Source of the DNA: Pseudomonas sp. MUP55 | GTDB taxonomy: Bacteria; Pseudomonadota; Gammaproteobacteria; Pseudomonadales; Pseudomonadaceae | Length of the DNA: 64,000 bases | Assembly: GCF_034043515.1 (NCBI RefSeq) | Contig: NZ_CP138214.1 | Span: 3,596,001 to 3,660,000, forward strand | Direction: 5' to 3' | In this document: positions 1 to 8,956 of the stretch, one piece after another | How the letters are laid out: the number at the start of each line of letters is the position of its first letter | Numbering within the stretch: the first letter of the stretch is position 1 | The notes under the pieces: generated by a model | What the model saw: only the letters and a program-made list of their open reading frames with translations | The model's database searches: none | What the model was told of the DNA's origin: nothing | Made by a program: the position numbers and the translations under genes

Positions 1-895
1 CGTCCCAGCCATGCACGTGTTTTTCATCGACCAGTTGCTTGAGCTTGCGCTTGCTGGTGATGGTGTAGTTCAGGTTCAGGCGGCTGAACTCATACTGGCG
101 CGGCTGTGCCGGCACCGGCAGGTTGCTCAGGAACCACTCGTACAGCGGACGATGGCTCTCGAACTCCAGGGTGCAGATGGAGTGGGTGATGCCTTCGATG
201 GCGTCCGACTGACCGTGGGTGAAGTCGTAGTTGGGGTAGATGCACCACTTGTCACCGGTCTGGTGGTGGTGGGCATGGCGGATGCGGTACATGATCGGGT
301 CGCGCAGGTTCATGTTCGGCGAGGCCATGTCGATCTTGGCTCGCAGCACGCGGGCGCCGTCCGGGAACTCACCGGCGCGCATGCGGGCGAACCAGTCGAG
401 GTTCTCTTCTACCGAACGGTCGCGAAACGGGCTGTTCTTGCCAGGCTCGGTCAGCGTGCCGCGGTATTCGCGCGCCTGTTCCGGGCTCAGGTCGTCGACA
501 TAGGCCTTGCCGGCCTTGATCAGCTCGACGGCCCAGTCGTGCAACTGGTCGAAGTATTGCGAGGCGTAGCGCACTTCACCGGACCATTCAAAGCCCAGCC
601 ACTTCACGTCGCTTTCGATGGCGTCGATGTATTCCTGGTCTTCCTTGGCCGGGTTGGTGTCGTCGAAACGCAGGTGCGTGACGCCACCGAACTCCTGGGC
701 CAGCCCGAAGTTCACGCAGATCGACTTGGCGTGACCGATGTGCAGGTAGCCGTTGGGCTCCGGCGGGAAACGGGTGACGATCTGCGTGTGCTTGCCCGAA
801 TCGAGGTCCGCCTGGATGATCGGGCGCAGGAAATTGACCGGGACGGCAGGTCCGGCCTTGGAATTCGAGGTAGGGTCGACAGTGGGCTTGCTCAT
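1..895 (-). CDS. glnS: Glutaminyl-tRNA synthetase, N-terminal part (runs off window)
   Basis: The reverse strand is open from the window edge to an ATG at 893-895, giving about 298 residues. The class I signature [15 protein letters not shown] (HIGH motif) lies near residue 45, and the protein continues with the catalytic-domain segments expected of GlnS ([41 protein letters not shown]). The enzyme charges tRNA-Gln with glutamine in the cytoplasm. The KMSKR-type loop and the anticodon-binding beta-barrels lie beyond the window. The gene is divergent from ppiB across about 240 bp. The residues match GlnS rather than GltX because the glutamine-specific insert and HIGH context are those of the GlnS family. 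Confidence 0.97.
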   Translation of the reverse strand, partial: MSKPTVDPTSNSKAGPAVPVNFLRPIIQADLDSGKHTQIVTRFPPEPNGYLHIGHAKSICVNFGLAQEFGGVTHLRFDDTNPAKEDQEYIDAIESDVKWLGFEWSGEVRYASQYFDQLHDWAVELIKAGKAYVDDLSPEQAREYRGTLTEPGKNSPFRDRSVEENLDWFARMRAGEFPDGARVLRAKIDMASPNMNLRDPIMYRIRHAHHHQTGDKWCIYPNYDFTHGQSDAIEGITHSICTLEFESHRPLYEWFLSNLPVPAQPRQYEFSRLNLNYTITSKRKLKQLVDEKHVHGWD

Positions 896-1134
896 AGGAT
901 CCTTGAACAGACAGGTTCGTGGCCGGTTGGGGCCAGACAAAACAAAGGCGTTATCATAGCTGATGCTGTCAAGCCGCTGACAGCGGTTGAGGTGCATTTA
1001 ACGCACCGGTGGTAAAAAACCACCTCGAAATTCCTGCGCGGCACGCTAAACTGCGCGCCTTGGCCGACGTTTAGCCAGACAGGTAAGGCGCCCAGGCGCT
1101 CAAACCCACGAATTCCCTGAAAAGAGTAGTGAAC

Positions 1135-1641
1135 ATGACTCAAGTCAAACTGACCACCAACCACGGTGACATCGTCATCGAGCTGAACGCCGAGAAAGCG
1201 CCGATCACCGTCGCCAACTTCATCGAGTACGTCAAAGCCGGCCACTACGAAAACACCGTTTTCCACCGTGTCATCGGCAACTTCATGATCCAGGGCGGCG
1301 GTTTCGAGCCAGGCATGAAAGAGAAGAAAGACAAGCGTCCAAGCATCCAGAACGAAGCGGACAACGGCCTTTCCAACGACAAGTACACCGTCGCCATGGC
1401 CCGTACCATGGAGCCGCATTCGGCCTCCGCGCAGTTCTTCATCAACGTTGCCGACAACGCCTTCCTGAACCACAGCGGCAAGAACGTGCAGGGTTGGGGC
1501 TATGCCGTGTTCGGTAAAGTCACCGCCGGCACCGACGTTGTCGACAAGATCAAAGGCGTGTCCACCACGTCCAAGGCCGGTCACCAGGATGTTCCAGCAG
1601 AAGACGTGATCGTCGAGAAAGCCGAGATCATCGAAGCGTGA
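1135..1641 (+). CDS. ppiB: Peptidyl-prolyl cis-trans isomerase B (cyclophilin)
   Basis: The 168-residue product is a single cyclophilin domain ([48 protein letters not shown]). It catalyses proline cis-trans isomerisation. There is no signal peptide, so it is the cytoplasmic PpiB type. An in-frame GTG lies 6 bases upstream at 1129, but the ATG at 1135 is preferred because the purine-rich AAAGAG at 1121-1126 is well spaced from it. The stop codon overlaps the GTG start of lpxH, so the two genes are probably translationally coupled. Confidence 0.96.
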   Translation: MTQVKLTTNHGDIVIELNAEKAPITVANFIEYVKAGHYENTVFHRVIGNFMIQGGGFEPGMKEKKDKRPSIQNEADNGLSNDKYTVAMARTMEPHSASAQFFINVADNAFLNHSGKNVQGWGYAVFGKVTAGTDVVDKIKGVSTTSKAGHQDVPAEDVIVEKAEIIEA

Positions 1642-2387
1642 TATTGCTGATTTCAGACTTGCATCTGGAAGAGGAACGCCCGGACATCACCCGGGCGTTT
1701 CTGGATCTGCTCCACGGCCGCGCCCGTGGCGCCCAGGCGTTGTACATTCTGGGGGACTTCTTTGAAGCCTGGATTGGCGACGATGGGATGACACCGTTCC
1801 AGCGTTCCATCTGTGCAGCGCTGCGCGAACTGAGCGACAGCGGCACTCCGATTTTCATCATGCACGGCAACCGCGATTTCCTGATCGGCAAGGCGTTCTG
1901 CAAAGCGGCAGGCGCAACCTTGCTCAAGGACCCGAGTGTCGTGCAGCTCGCTGGCGAACCCGTGCTGCTGATGCACGGCGACAGCCTCTGCACCCGCGAC
2001 CTTGGCTATATGAAGCTGCGGCGCATCCTGCGTAACCCGATGGTGCTGTTCATCCTGCGCCACCTGCCCCTGGGCACCCGGCACAGGCTGGCGCGCAAGT
2101 TGCGCAGTGAAAGCAGTGCCCAGGTACGCATGAAGGCCAACGACATAGTCGACGTGACACCCGAGGAAGTACCACGGGTGATGCAGCAATTTGGCGTGCG
2201 CACCCTGGTCCACGGCCACACCCACCGCCCCGCCATTCACAAACTGCAGATCGGTGACCAGGCGGCCAAACGCATTGTGCTGGGGGATTGGGACAAGCAA
2301 GGGTGGGCGTTGCAGGTGGATGAGCAAGGCTTTCAGTTGGCCGCGTTTGACTTCGTCAATCCGCAGCTGGCACTGCCTGGCGCTTGA
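1638..2387 (+). CDS. lpxH: UDP-2,3-diacylglucosamine pyrophosphatase LpxH
   Basis: The 249-residue calcineurin-like metallophosphoesterase has all metal-site motifs in order: DLH at residues 7-9, GDFFEAW near 40, HGNRD near 75, HGD near 114 and HGHTH near 195. LpxH removes UMP from UDP-2,3-diacylglucosamine to give lipid X in lipid A synthesis, at the inner face of the cytoplasmic membrane. Translation starts at a GTG overlapping the ppiB stop (GTGA), which argues for coupling. The 3' end coincides with the first unit of a tandem repeat: the last codons and the stop supply the sequence that begins each 198-bp copy. Confidence 0.95.
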   Translation: MILLISDLHLEEERPDITRAFLDLLHGRARGAQALYILGDFFEAWIGDDGMTPFQRSICAALRELSDSGTPIFIMHGNRDFLIGKAFCKAAGATLLKDPSVVQLAGEPVLLMHGDSLCTRDLGYMKLRRILRNPMVLFILRHLPLGTRHRLARKLRSESSAQVRMKANDIVDVTPEEVPRVMQQFGVRTLVHGHTHRPAIHKLQIGDQAAKRIVLGDWDKQGWALQVDEQGFQLAAFDFVNPQLALPGA

Positions 2388-2936
2388 GCCCGAACACCAC
2401 TGATCCACTGTGAACAGAGAGCAAAATGTGGGAGGGGGCTTGCCCCCGATGGCATTCGGTCAGTTACTGATGAGCTGGCTGACACACTGCTATCGGGGGC
2501 AAGCCCCCTCCCACACTTGATTGCATTTCAACTCCTGGGCATCAGTGGCCGGAAGCCTCCGGCACCTGCGCATATCGACACTTGAGCCCGAACACCGCTG
2601 ATCCACTGTGAACAGAGATCAAAATGTGGGAGGGGGCTTGCCCCCGATGGCATTCGGTCAGTTACCGATGAGCTGACTGACCCACAGCTATCGGGGGCAA
2701 GCCCCCTCCCACACTTGATTGCATTTCAACTCCTGGGCATCAGTGGCCGGAAGCCTCCGGCACCTGCGCATATCGACACTTGAGCCCGAACACCGCTGAT
2801 CCACTGTGAACAGAGATCAAAATGTGGGAGGGGGCTTGCCCCCGATGGCATTCGGTCAGTTACTGATGAGCTGGCTGACACACTGCTATCGGGGGCAAGC
2901 CCCCTCCCACATTTGATTGCATTTCACTCTTGGGGG
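2384..2936. repeat. Three tandem 198-bp units, each carrying a REPIN
   Basis: The word TTGAGCCCGAACACC recurs at 2384, 2582 and 2780, giving an exact 198-bp period; the third unit is cut short at the end of emrB. Each unit holds one REPIN: opposed arms TGTGGGAGGGGGCTTGCCCC and their complement at 2427-2515, 2625-2713 and 2823-2911. Units 1 and 3 share REPIN-loop variants that differ in unit 2. Each unit also ends with a diverged copy of the last bases of emrB (GTCAGTGGCCGGA at 2936 versus ATCAGTGGCCGGA in the copies). The array therefore duplicates the whole spacer between the two convergent genes, including gene-end remnants. No gene is seen in this 550-bp stretch. Confidence 0.95.
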
Positions 2937-4466
2937 TCAGTGGCCGGACGCTTCCGGCCCGGCCTTCGCCCCGAACGGCGGCTTGGCCAGCCATACCAAT
3001 AACATCAAGCCCATGAACATCCACCCCAGCAACGTGAAGTAATCCACGGTGGACATCATGTACGCCTGGCTGGTGAGAATCTGGTCCAGCTGCGAATAGG
3101 CCTTCTGCCCTGCCCCACCGAGCGCCTGCAAGGCGTCGCGGGTGGCCGAGTCGTAGGTGGTCATGTTCTCGCTCATGTAGGCATGGTGCTGATCCGCCCG
3201 GCGGATCCAGATCCAGGTGGTCAGCGACGCCGCAAAGCTGCCGCCCAGTGTGCGCAGGAAGGTCGCCAGGCCGGCGCCGTCGGCGATCTGGTGTGGCGGC
3301 AGGTCGGACATCAGGATGCTCAGGGTCGGCATGAAGAACAGCGCCACGCCGATGCCCATGAACAGCTGCACCAGGGCGATGTGCTGGAAGTCCACTTCAT
3401 TGGTGAACCCGGCCCGCATGAAGCAGCTCAGGCCGATCGCCAGGAACGCCAGGCCCGCCAGCAGGCGCAGGTCGAACTTGTGCGCGTACTTGCCCACGAA
3501 CGGCGACATCAGCACCGGCAGGATACCGATGGGCGCGACCGCCAGCCCGGCCCAGGTGGCGGTGTAGCCCATCTGGGTTTGCAGCCATTGCGGCAGAATC
3601 AGGTTGATGCCGAAGAAGCCCGCATAGCCCAGGATCAGCACGATGGTGCCGATGCGGAAGTTGCGGTAAGCAAACAGGCGCAGGTTCACCACCGGGTGCT
3701 TGTCGGTCATTTCCCAGATGACGAACACCGCGAGAGCAATCGCCGAGATCACCGCACCGATAATGATGAAGTTGGATTCGAACCAATCCAGGTCGTTGCC
3801 CTTGTCGAGGATGATCTGCAAGGCGCCGACGCCGACGATCAGGCTCAACAAGCCCACGTAGTCCATCGGTTGGTGACTGGTGACCACCGGGCGCTTCTTC
3901 AACTGCGCACGCACCACCATCACCGCAAAGATGCCGATGGGCACGTTGATGAAGAAGATCCACGGCCAACTGTAGCTGTCGGTGATCCAGCCGCCGAGGA
4001 TGGGACCTGCAATCGGCGCCACCACCGTGACCATCGCCAGCAGCGCCAGGGCCATGCCACGTTTGGCCGGCGGGTAGACCGCGATCAGCAACGTCTGGGT
4101 CATCGGGTACAACGGCCCGGCAACCAGGCCCTGCAGCACGCGAAAGCCGATCAACTCAGGCATCGACGTGGAGATACCGCACAGAAACGACGCCAGCACA
4201 AACAGCAGGGTTGCCCACAGAAACAGCTTCACCTCGCCAAACCGGCGGCTCAGCCAGCCGGTGAGCGGCAGGGCAATCGCGTTGCTCACCGCAAACGACG
4301 TGATGACCCAGGTGCCCTGCTCCGAACTCACGCCCAGGTTGCCGGAAATCGTCGGCAACGCCACGTTGGCGATGGTGGTGTCGAGCACCTGCATGAAGGT
4401 CGCCAGCGACAGCCCGATAGTGGCCATCAACAGGCTGGGTGGCGTGAACGAGGCGTTATTGCTCAT
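2937..4466 (-). CDS. emrB: DHA2-family MFS drug/proton antiporter (EmrB type)
   Basis: The 509-residue protein has the length and 14-helix pattern of the DHA2 family. The first helix carries the family motif LDTTIANVALPTI, followed by the motif-A loop GWLSRRFGEVKLF and motif C (APIAGPILGGWI). It is the inner-membrane pump of a tripartite EmrAB-TolC-like system that exports hydrophobic toxicants using the proton gradient. Its ATG overlaps the emrA stop by one base (TGATG). It is last in the marR-oprN/NodT-type-emrA-emrB operon. The exact substrate cannot be read from sequence. Confidence 0.93.
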   Translation of the reverse strand: MSNNASFTPPSLLMATIGLSLATFMQVLDTTIANVALPTISGNLGVSSEQGTWVITSFAVSNAIALPLTGWLSRRFGEVKLFLWATLLFVLASFLCGISTSMPELIGFRVLQGLVAGPLYPMTQTLLIAVYPPAKRGMALALLAMVTVVAPIAGPILGGWITDSYSWPWIFFINVPIGIFAVMVVRAQLKKRPVVTSHQPMDYVGLLSLIVGVGALQIILDKGNDLDWFESNFIIIGAVISAIALAVFVIWEMTDKHPVVNLRLFAYRNFRIGTIVLILGYAGFFGINLILPQWLQTQMGYTATWAGLAVAPIGILPVLMSPFVGKYAHKFDLRLLAGLAFLAIGLSCFMRAGFTNEVDFQHIALVQLFMGIGVALFFMPTLSILMSDLPPHQIADGAGLATFLRTLGGSFAASLTTWIWIRRADQHHAYMSENMTTYDSATRDALQALGGAGQKAYSQLDQILTSQAYMMSTVDYFTLLGWMFMGLMLLVWLAKPPFGAKAGPEASGH

Positions 4467-5665
4467 CAGCGTTGCGCAGCCTTGGGAGCGGCGACGCTGT
4501 TGTCATGGATCAACTGGTTGATAATGGCATCGGCCTCGGCCAGTTGGCGGTCATACACGTTGGTGGTGAACGACGCCTTCTGCGGCGCCTGTTGCGCCAA
4601 AACCGGGCCGCTCTGGTCGTGCAGGTCTACATTGACCACGGTGCTCAAACCGACGCGCAGCGGGTGCTTGGCCAGCTCTTCGGCGTTGATATGGATGCGC
4701 ACCGGTACCCGTTGCACGATCTTGATCCAGTTGCCGGTGGCGTTCTGCGCGGGCAGCAGGGCGAACGCGCTGCCGGTGCCGGCGCCCAGGCTGTCGACGG
4801 TGCCGCTGTACTTCACGTCGCTGCCGTAGATGTCGGATTCGATATCCACCGGCTGGCCGATGCGCATGTCACGCAGCTGGGTTTCCTTGAAGTTGGCGTC
4901 GATCCACAACTGGTCCAGCGGGATCACCGCCATCAGCGAGGTGCCCGGTTGTACGCGCTGGCCCAGTTGCACGGTGCGCTTGGCCACATAACCGGTAACC
5001 GGTGCGATCAAGGTGCTGCGCGCATTGGTCAGGTAGGCCTGGCGCAGTTGCGCGGCGGCGGCTTGCACATCCGGATGGGACGAAATCACCGTGTCATCTA
5101 CCAGTGCGTTGCTGGTTTTGAGTTGCTGCTCAAGGTTGGTCAACGCGTTCTTCGCCGCAGTCAGGCTGTCACGGGCGTGGGACAGTTCTTCCTGGGAGAT
5201 CGCCCCGCCCTGGGCCAGGGTCTTGCGTCGGTTGTAGTTGTCCTGGGCCGTCTGCACATCGGCTTTCTGCGCATTGACCTGGGCTTTCATACCGTCGACG
5301 TTGCTGTACAAGCCACGGACCTGGCGCACCGTGCGGGCCAGGTTGGCCTGGGCACTTTGCAGGCCGACGGCGGCGTCGTTGGGGTCGAAATTGACCAGTA
5401 CCTGGCCTTCGTGAACCAGGTCGCCATCGTCAGCGCCGATGCTCACCACGGTGCCGGTGACCAGCGGGGTGATTTCCACCACGTTGCCATTGACATAGGC
5501 GTCATCGGTGCTTTCGTTGAAGCGCCCGTAGAGTTCGTACCAGGCCCAGACGCCGACGACACCCAGGATCACGATCAGCACCAGGCCGATCAGCAGGACT
5601 TTGCGTTTGCGTGGGTTGTTGTCTTGGGTGTGTTCGGCTGTGTTGTTGCTGTCGGCAGTGGCCAT
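4466..5665 (-). CDS. emrA: HlyD-family membrane-fusion protein (EmrA type)
   Basis: The 399-residue product has a basic cytoplasmic N-terminus (NNPRKRK), one membrane anchor at about residues 24-44, the STDDAYVNGNVVEITPLVTG segment typical of EmrA, a biotinyl-lipoyl-like half motif (VHEGQVLVNFDPNDA), an alpha-hairpin rich in A/Q/L heptads (residues 100-205) and a beta-barrel domain. It bridges the EmrB-like pump and the outer-membrane factor across the periplasm. It lies 15 bp after the outer-membrane-factor gene and overlaps emrB by one base, so the three are co-translated. Confidence 0.93.
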   Translation of the reverse strand: MATADSNNTAEHTQDNNPRKRKVLLIGLVLIVILGVVGVWAWYELYGRFNESTDDAYVNGNVVEITPLVTGTVVSIGADDGDLVHEGQVLVNFDPNDAAVGLQSAQANLARTVRQVRGLYSNVDGMKAQVNAQKADVQTAQDNYNRRKTLAQGGAISQEELSHARDSLTAAKNALTNLEQQLKTSNALVDDTVISSHPDVQAAAAQLRQAYLTNARSTLIAPVTGYVAKRTVQLGQRVQPGTSLMAVIPLDQLWIDANFKETQLRDMRIGQPVDIESDIYGSDVKYSGTVDSLGAGTGSAFALLPAQNATGNWIKIVQRVPVRIHINAEELAKHPLRVGLSTVVNVDLHDQSGPVLAQQAPQKASFTTNVYDRQLAEADAIINQLIHDNSVAAPKAAQR

Positions 5666-5680
5666 GAAAAATACCTCAAA

Positions 5681-7132
5681 TTATTCCGTGCGATGGGCTG
5701 GGGTGGTCGCGGCCACGTTGTCGGCGTTGAACCCGCCACCCAGGGCCTGCATCAATTGAATCGACAGATCGATCTGCGCAGCATTCAAGGCCGCCAGCTG
5801 ACGCTGGGCCTGCAGCAATTGCTGCTCGATGCTGAGCACATCCAAGTAGTTACCGATGCCGGAGCTGTAGCGCTGCACCCCGGTGTCATAGGACTGCTGG
5901 GCGATGTCCGCGGCGTGTTGCTGGGCCTGGATCTGCCGCCCGGTGTCGCGCAGTTGCGACAGGGTGGTGCCGATATCGCCCAGGGCTTGCACCAGGGTCT
6001 TGTTGTACTGCGCCACGGCCAGGTCGTAATCGGCGTCGCGGGCGTCGAGGTCGGCGCGCAGGCGCCCGCCGTCGAAGATCGGCAGCGAAATCGTCGGTGC
6101 GATGTTGAAGAAGCGACTGGCCGAGCCGAACATCGCGTCGCCCAGCAACGATTCGGCGCCGGCGCTCGCGCTCAAGTTGAGGTTGGGGTAGAAGCGGGTC
6201 TTGCTGGCGGCGATGTCCTTGCTTGCCGCTTCCACCCGCCACCGCGCGGCCACCAGGTCCGGGCGGCGGCCGAGCAATTCGGCGGGCAGCACCGACGGCA
6301 CGGCGACCGCCGCAGGCTTGAGCACATTCGGGCGAGCCAGTTCGTTGCCACGGTCCGGGCCTTTGCCGAGCAACACCGCCAGGGCGATTTTGGCGCTTTG
6401 CAGTTGTTTTTCCGCATCGATCAACTGCGACTGGGAGCTGGCTTCCAGGCTTTCGGTTTGCTGGTATTGGTACTCGCTGTCGATACCGGAACTCAGGCGG
6501 CGCTTGCTCAGGTCGAGCATCTGGCGGGTGCGCTTGAGGTCCTCGGCGGCCAGGTCACGCACGATATGCGCCTGGCCCAGGTCGCTGTAGGCCTTGGCCA
6601 CGTTGGCGGCCAGCGTCAGGCGCGCGGCCTGCTGGTCGACTTCGGCGGCGCGGGCCTGGCCGAGTGCGGCTTCCCAGGCGGCGCGCTGCCCGCCCCACAG
6701 GTCGAAGTTGTAATTGAAGCTGGCGCCGATGTTGCGCACCGTCGAATAGGCATCGCCCTCCCCGCGCGGGTCCTGATCCTTGGCCAGCCGCGAACGGCTG
6801 ACACCGGCGCTGGCATCCACGGTAGGCATGCGCGCGGCGTTGGCGGCATAGGCAGCGGCCTCGGCCTGATGCGCACGGGCGCTGGCCACTTGCATATCGG
6901 GGTTGTGTTGCAGGGCTTCCTGGATCAGACCGTCAAGCTGGGGGTCGCCGAGGCTTTTCCACCAGTCGGCGGCAGGCCATGCGGCGCTGGACAGGCTGAC
7001 GCCGCTCAGGGATTTGCCGGTTTGCAAGGTGTTGGCGTCGAGGCGTTTGCCTTGGGTATCAAGGCCGCTGTAGTTGGCGCAACCGGCCAACGTCATCGCC
7101 ATCAGCACCAGGCTGAATGCGCGTGTGTTCAT
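5681..7132 (-). CDS. Outer-membrane efflux lipoprotein (NodT/OprM family)
   Basis: The 483-residue product starts with a lipoprotein signal MNTRAFSLVLMAMTLAGC (lipobox LAGC), then two OEP (TolC-like) repeats with long Ala/Gln helices such as NPDMQVASARAHQAEAAAY and IEQQLLQAQRQLAALNAAQ. It forms the outer-membrane exit duct for the EmrAB-like pump. The ATG at 7130-7132 is chosen over the TTG one codon earlier because it gives a one-base overlap (TGATG) with the marR stop, matching the other junctions of this operon. Confidence 0.92.
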   Translation of the reverse strand: MNTRAFSLVLMAMTLAGCANYSGLDTQGKRLDANTLQTGKSLSGVSLSSAAWPAADWWKSLGDPQLDGLIQEALQHNPDMQVASARAHQAEAAAYAANAARMPTVDASAGVSRSRLAKDQDPRGEGDAYSTVRNIGASFNYNFDLWGGQRAAWEAALGQARAAEVDQQAARLTLAANVAKAYSDLGQAHIVRDLAAEDLKRTRQMLDLSKRRLSSGIDSEYQYQQTESLEASSQSQLIDAEKQLQSAKIALAVLLGKGPDRGNELARPNVLKPAAVAVPSVLPAELLGRRPDLVAARWRVEAASKDIAASKTRFYPNLNLSASAGAESLLGDAMFGSASRFFNIAPTISLPIFDGGRLRADLDARDADYDLAVAQYNKTLVQALGDIGTTLSQLRDTGRQIQAQQHAADIAQQSYDTGVQRYSSGIGNYLDVLSIEQQLLQAQRQLAALNAAQIDLSIQLMQALGGGFNADNVAATTPAHRTE

Positions 7133-7602
7133 CAATGACCTACCCGCTGGAGGGTGATGGGATCACCCGCAGCTATCAGAATTTTCTTGAGGATCCGTTC
7201 CAGGGTTTCCAACTCCCCCACCTCGAGTACACCGGCCAACTGGTTGAGGGCCTGGGCGCCGATCTGCGGCAGCATGTCCGCCAGGCGCTGGCCGTCGGCG
7301 GTGAGCACCAACTGCACCTGGCGGCGGTCGAGTTCGGAACGCTTGCGCCTGAGCAAATGCTTTTGCTCCAGACGGTCGAGCATGCGCGTCATCGAGCCGC
7401 TGTCCAGCGACAGGTTGCGGCACAGCTCGGCCGGGGTATCGACGCCGAACTGGGCCATGATGATCAACACCTTGAACTGCGCGGCGGTGATGCCATGGGG
7501 TTCCATGTGGGTGTCGATGATGCGGTCCTTGAGGATCGCAGCGCGACCCAGCAACAGCCCGAGGTGGCAGTTGTGGAAGTTATCCGGGGTGAAGTGAGGC
7601 AT
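7132..7602 (-). CDS. MarR-family repressor of the efflux operon
   Basis: The 156-residue protein shows the MarR winged-helix fold: recognition helix region CRNLSLDSGSMTRMLDRLEQKHLLRRKRSELDRRQVQLVLTADG in residues about 60-105 (summarised by the motifs SMTRMLDRLE and DRRQVQLVLT). A strong Shine-Dalgarno AAGGTGA sits just before the ATG. It is the first gene of the pump operon. Two palindromic sites in its own promoter fit autorepression with release by a pump substrate. The EmrR-like role is inferred from position and family. Confidence 0.92.
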   Translation of the reverse strand: MPHFTPDNFHNCHLGLLLGRAAILKDRIIDTHMEPHGITAAQFKVLIIMAQFGVDTPAELCRNLSLDSGSMTRMLDRLEQKHLLRRKRSELDRRQVQLVLTADGQRLADMLPQIGAQALNQLAGVLEVGELETLERILKKILIAAGDPITLQRVGH

Positions 7603-7615
7603 CGGAAGTCACCTT

Positions 7616-7674
7616 ATTACTGCCTAGGCAGTGAATGTGTGACGAGATATTACTGCTTAGGCAGCGAATGTCAA
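7616..7674 (-). promoter_or_regulatory. marR-emrAB promoter with two palindromic operators
   Basis: On the minus strand a perfect -35 TTGACA (7669-7674) is followed after 16 bp by TAATAT (7647-7652). The palindrome ACTGCTTAGGCAGC fills the spacer between -35 and -10 (core 7651-7664). A second, perfect 14-bp palindrome ACTGCCTAGGCAGT lies just downstream (7618-7631). The two sites have identical flanks and are 33 bp apart, about three helical turns. Occupancy by the MarR dimer would block RNA polymerase. Confidence 0.85.
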
Positions 7675-7839
7675 ATTCAATAGTTAGGTTGCTTGGTAAT
7701 CACATGAAAGTTGAAGTGAAATACATACCCATGTGGGAGGGGGCTTGCCCCCGATAGCAGTCTGTCAGTCAGCTTATCTGTCGCTGACCCACCGCTATCG
7801 GGAGCAAGCCCCCTTGTGTCTTGAGCCGGGATTAGACTG

Positions 7840-7995
7840 AGGGTGAGAGCGGTGAGTAGCAAGCTGAATGCCCCGAGTGTTTAAAGCACGTGTGGGAGCC
7901 CACGCTGCTACTCACCTCTCCGCTCTGGACATGAGCCCGAACAGTTGAACGAGCCCACCTCGAACAGTTACAAGCGTGGGCCAAGCCAGAGCGCT
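7840..7995 (+). ncRNA. Candidate IS110 bridge RNA
   Basis: The 5' non-coding end of the IS folds into two consecutive stem-loops. Stem 1 pairs AGAGCGG+TGAGTAGCA (7846-7861) with TGCTACTCA+CCGCTCT (7906-7926). Its loop holds TGTGGGAG (7891-7898), complementary to the right half of the target CTCCCACA, and GCCCC (7870-7874), equal to the left target half. Stem 2 pairs GCTCTGG (7922-7928) with CCAGAGC (7986-7992). Its loop holds ACAGTTG (7941-7947), equal to the right IS end before CT, and ACAAG (7970-7974), complementary to CTTGT at the left IS end. The pattern fits target- and donor-binding loops of a bridge RNA. The exact RNA ends are not visible. Confidence 0.75.
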
Positions 7996-8023
7996 CTCAC
8001 ATTAAGTGTAAGAGGATTTGGCT

Positions 8024-8956
8024 ATGTTTTCCTATCCAGCAGGTATTGATGTTTCCAAGGACAGCCTTGAGGCTCGAGTTAATCAGGTTGACGTTGGGGT
8101 AAATTGCGCTAACGCCGAAGAAGATTTCCCTGGGTTGATTGGGTGGCTATTGCTTCACCAGGTTGGTCGCGTGGTATTGGAGGCTACTGGCGGTTATGAG
8201 CGCAAAGTCATGAAGGCGCTTCAGGCTGCGGGCCTTGATGTCATCTGCATCAATCCGCACCGAGCCAAGAGTTTTTCCAGGGCGATGGGCAAACAAGCCA
8301 AAACCGACCCGATAGACGCAAAGTCTCTTGCGCACTATGCAGCTGTTCTAGACTCGCCAAGCGCCCGAGTTACAAGCCCGGAGCACGATAAGCTGCGCGC
8401 GTTGGTCCAGCAGCGGGAGCATTTTGTTCAGCAAAGAGATGACGACAGACGACGCCTGAAAACAGCTTCCTGCGATGCGGTAAAGCCTGCATTACAGAAC
8501 CATATCGACTATTTGATCATGGCAGTGGAGGCGATAGATCAACTGATTCGTCAAAGTGCGAACGAGTTAGATAGCGAAAAGGTGGCTCGACTGTGTTCAG
8601 TCAAAGGAATCGGGCTGGTTACTGCCACCAGTCTTATGGCTTACCTGCCTGAGCTGGGAGAGATTGGAGGACGCCCTATCGCGGCACTAGCGGGCCTCGC
8701 TCCGTACAACAACGACAGCGGAAGGCATAAAGGTGCACGCCATATTAGTGGCGGAAGGTTTTCAGCCCGTCGCTCACTTTACATGGCCTGTTGGGTGGTT
8801 ATCCGTGACCAGCCAGAATTCGGGACTCGATATAAGGCGCTACGTGATAAAGGGAAATGCGCCAAAGTCGCGTTGATCGCCTGTATGCGCGTTTTGTTGG
8901 TACGTCTGAACGCGATGCTGCGTGACCGCACTGAATGGAAAGAGCGCACCGATTAG
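8024..8956 (+). CDS. IS110-family transposase (DEDD recombinase)
   Basis: The 310-residue protein has an N-terminal RuvC-like DEDD domain with D9 (GIDVSKD), E53 (VLEATGGYER), D95 and D98 (KTDPIDAK), and a C-terminal Transposase_20 domain (KGIGLVTATSLMAYLPELG, GLAPYNNDSG, ISGGRFSARRSLYMA). The Ser in the DSG at 231-233 is the likely nucleophile. The ATG at 8024 follows AGAGGA at a good distance; an in-frame TTG at 8018 is less likely. The protein would cut and join the element and its REP target guided by the upstream RNA. The reading frame is intact, so the element may be active. Confidence 0.95.
   Translation: MFSYPAGIDVSKDSLEARVNQVDVGVNCANAEEDFPGLIGWLLLHQVGRVVLEATGGYERKVMKALQAAGLDVICINPHRAKSFSRAMGKQAKTDPIDAKSLAHYAAVLDSPSARVTSPEHDKLRALVQQREHFVQQRDDDRRRLKTASCDAVKPALQNHIDYLIMAVEAIDQLIRQSANELDSEKVARLCSVKGIGLVTATSLMAYLPELGEIGGRPIAALAGLAPYNNDSGRHKGARHISGGRFSARRSLYMACWVVIRDQPEFGTRYKALRDKGKCAKVALIACMRVLLVRLNAMLRDRTEWKERTD

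Noticed and set aside
1006..1056. A small hairpin (GGTGG-TAAAAAA-CCACC) in the glnS/ppiB spacer as a terminator
   Set aside because: It lies between two divergent starts, where no terminator is expected, and lacks a following T tract on either strand.
4472..7138. An 888-codon plus-strand frame over emrA and the outer-membrane factor
   Set aside because: Antisense shadow of two well-supported genes, without motif or start context.
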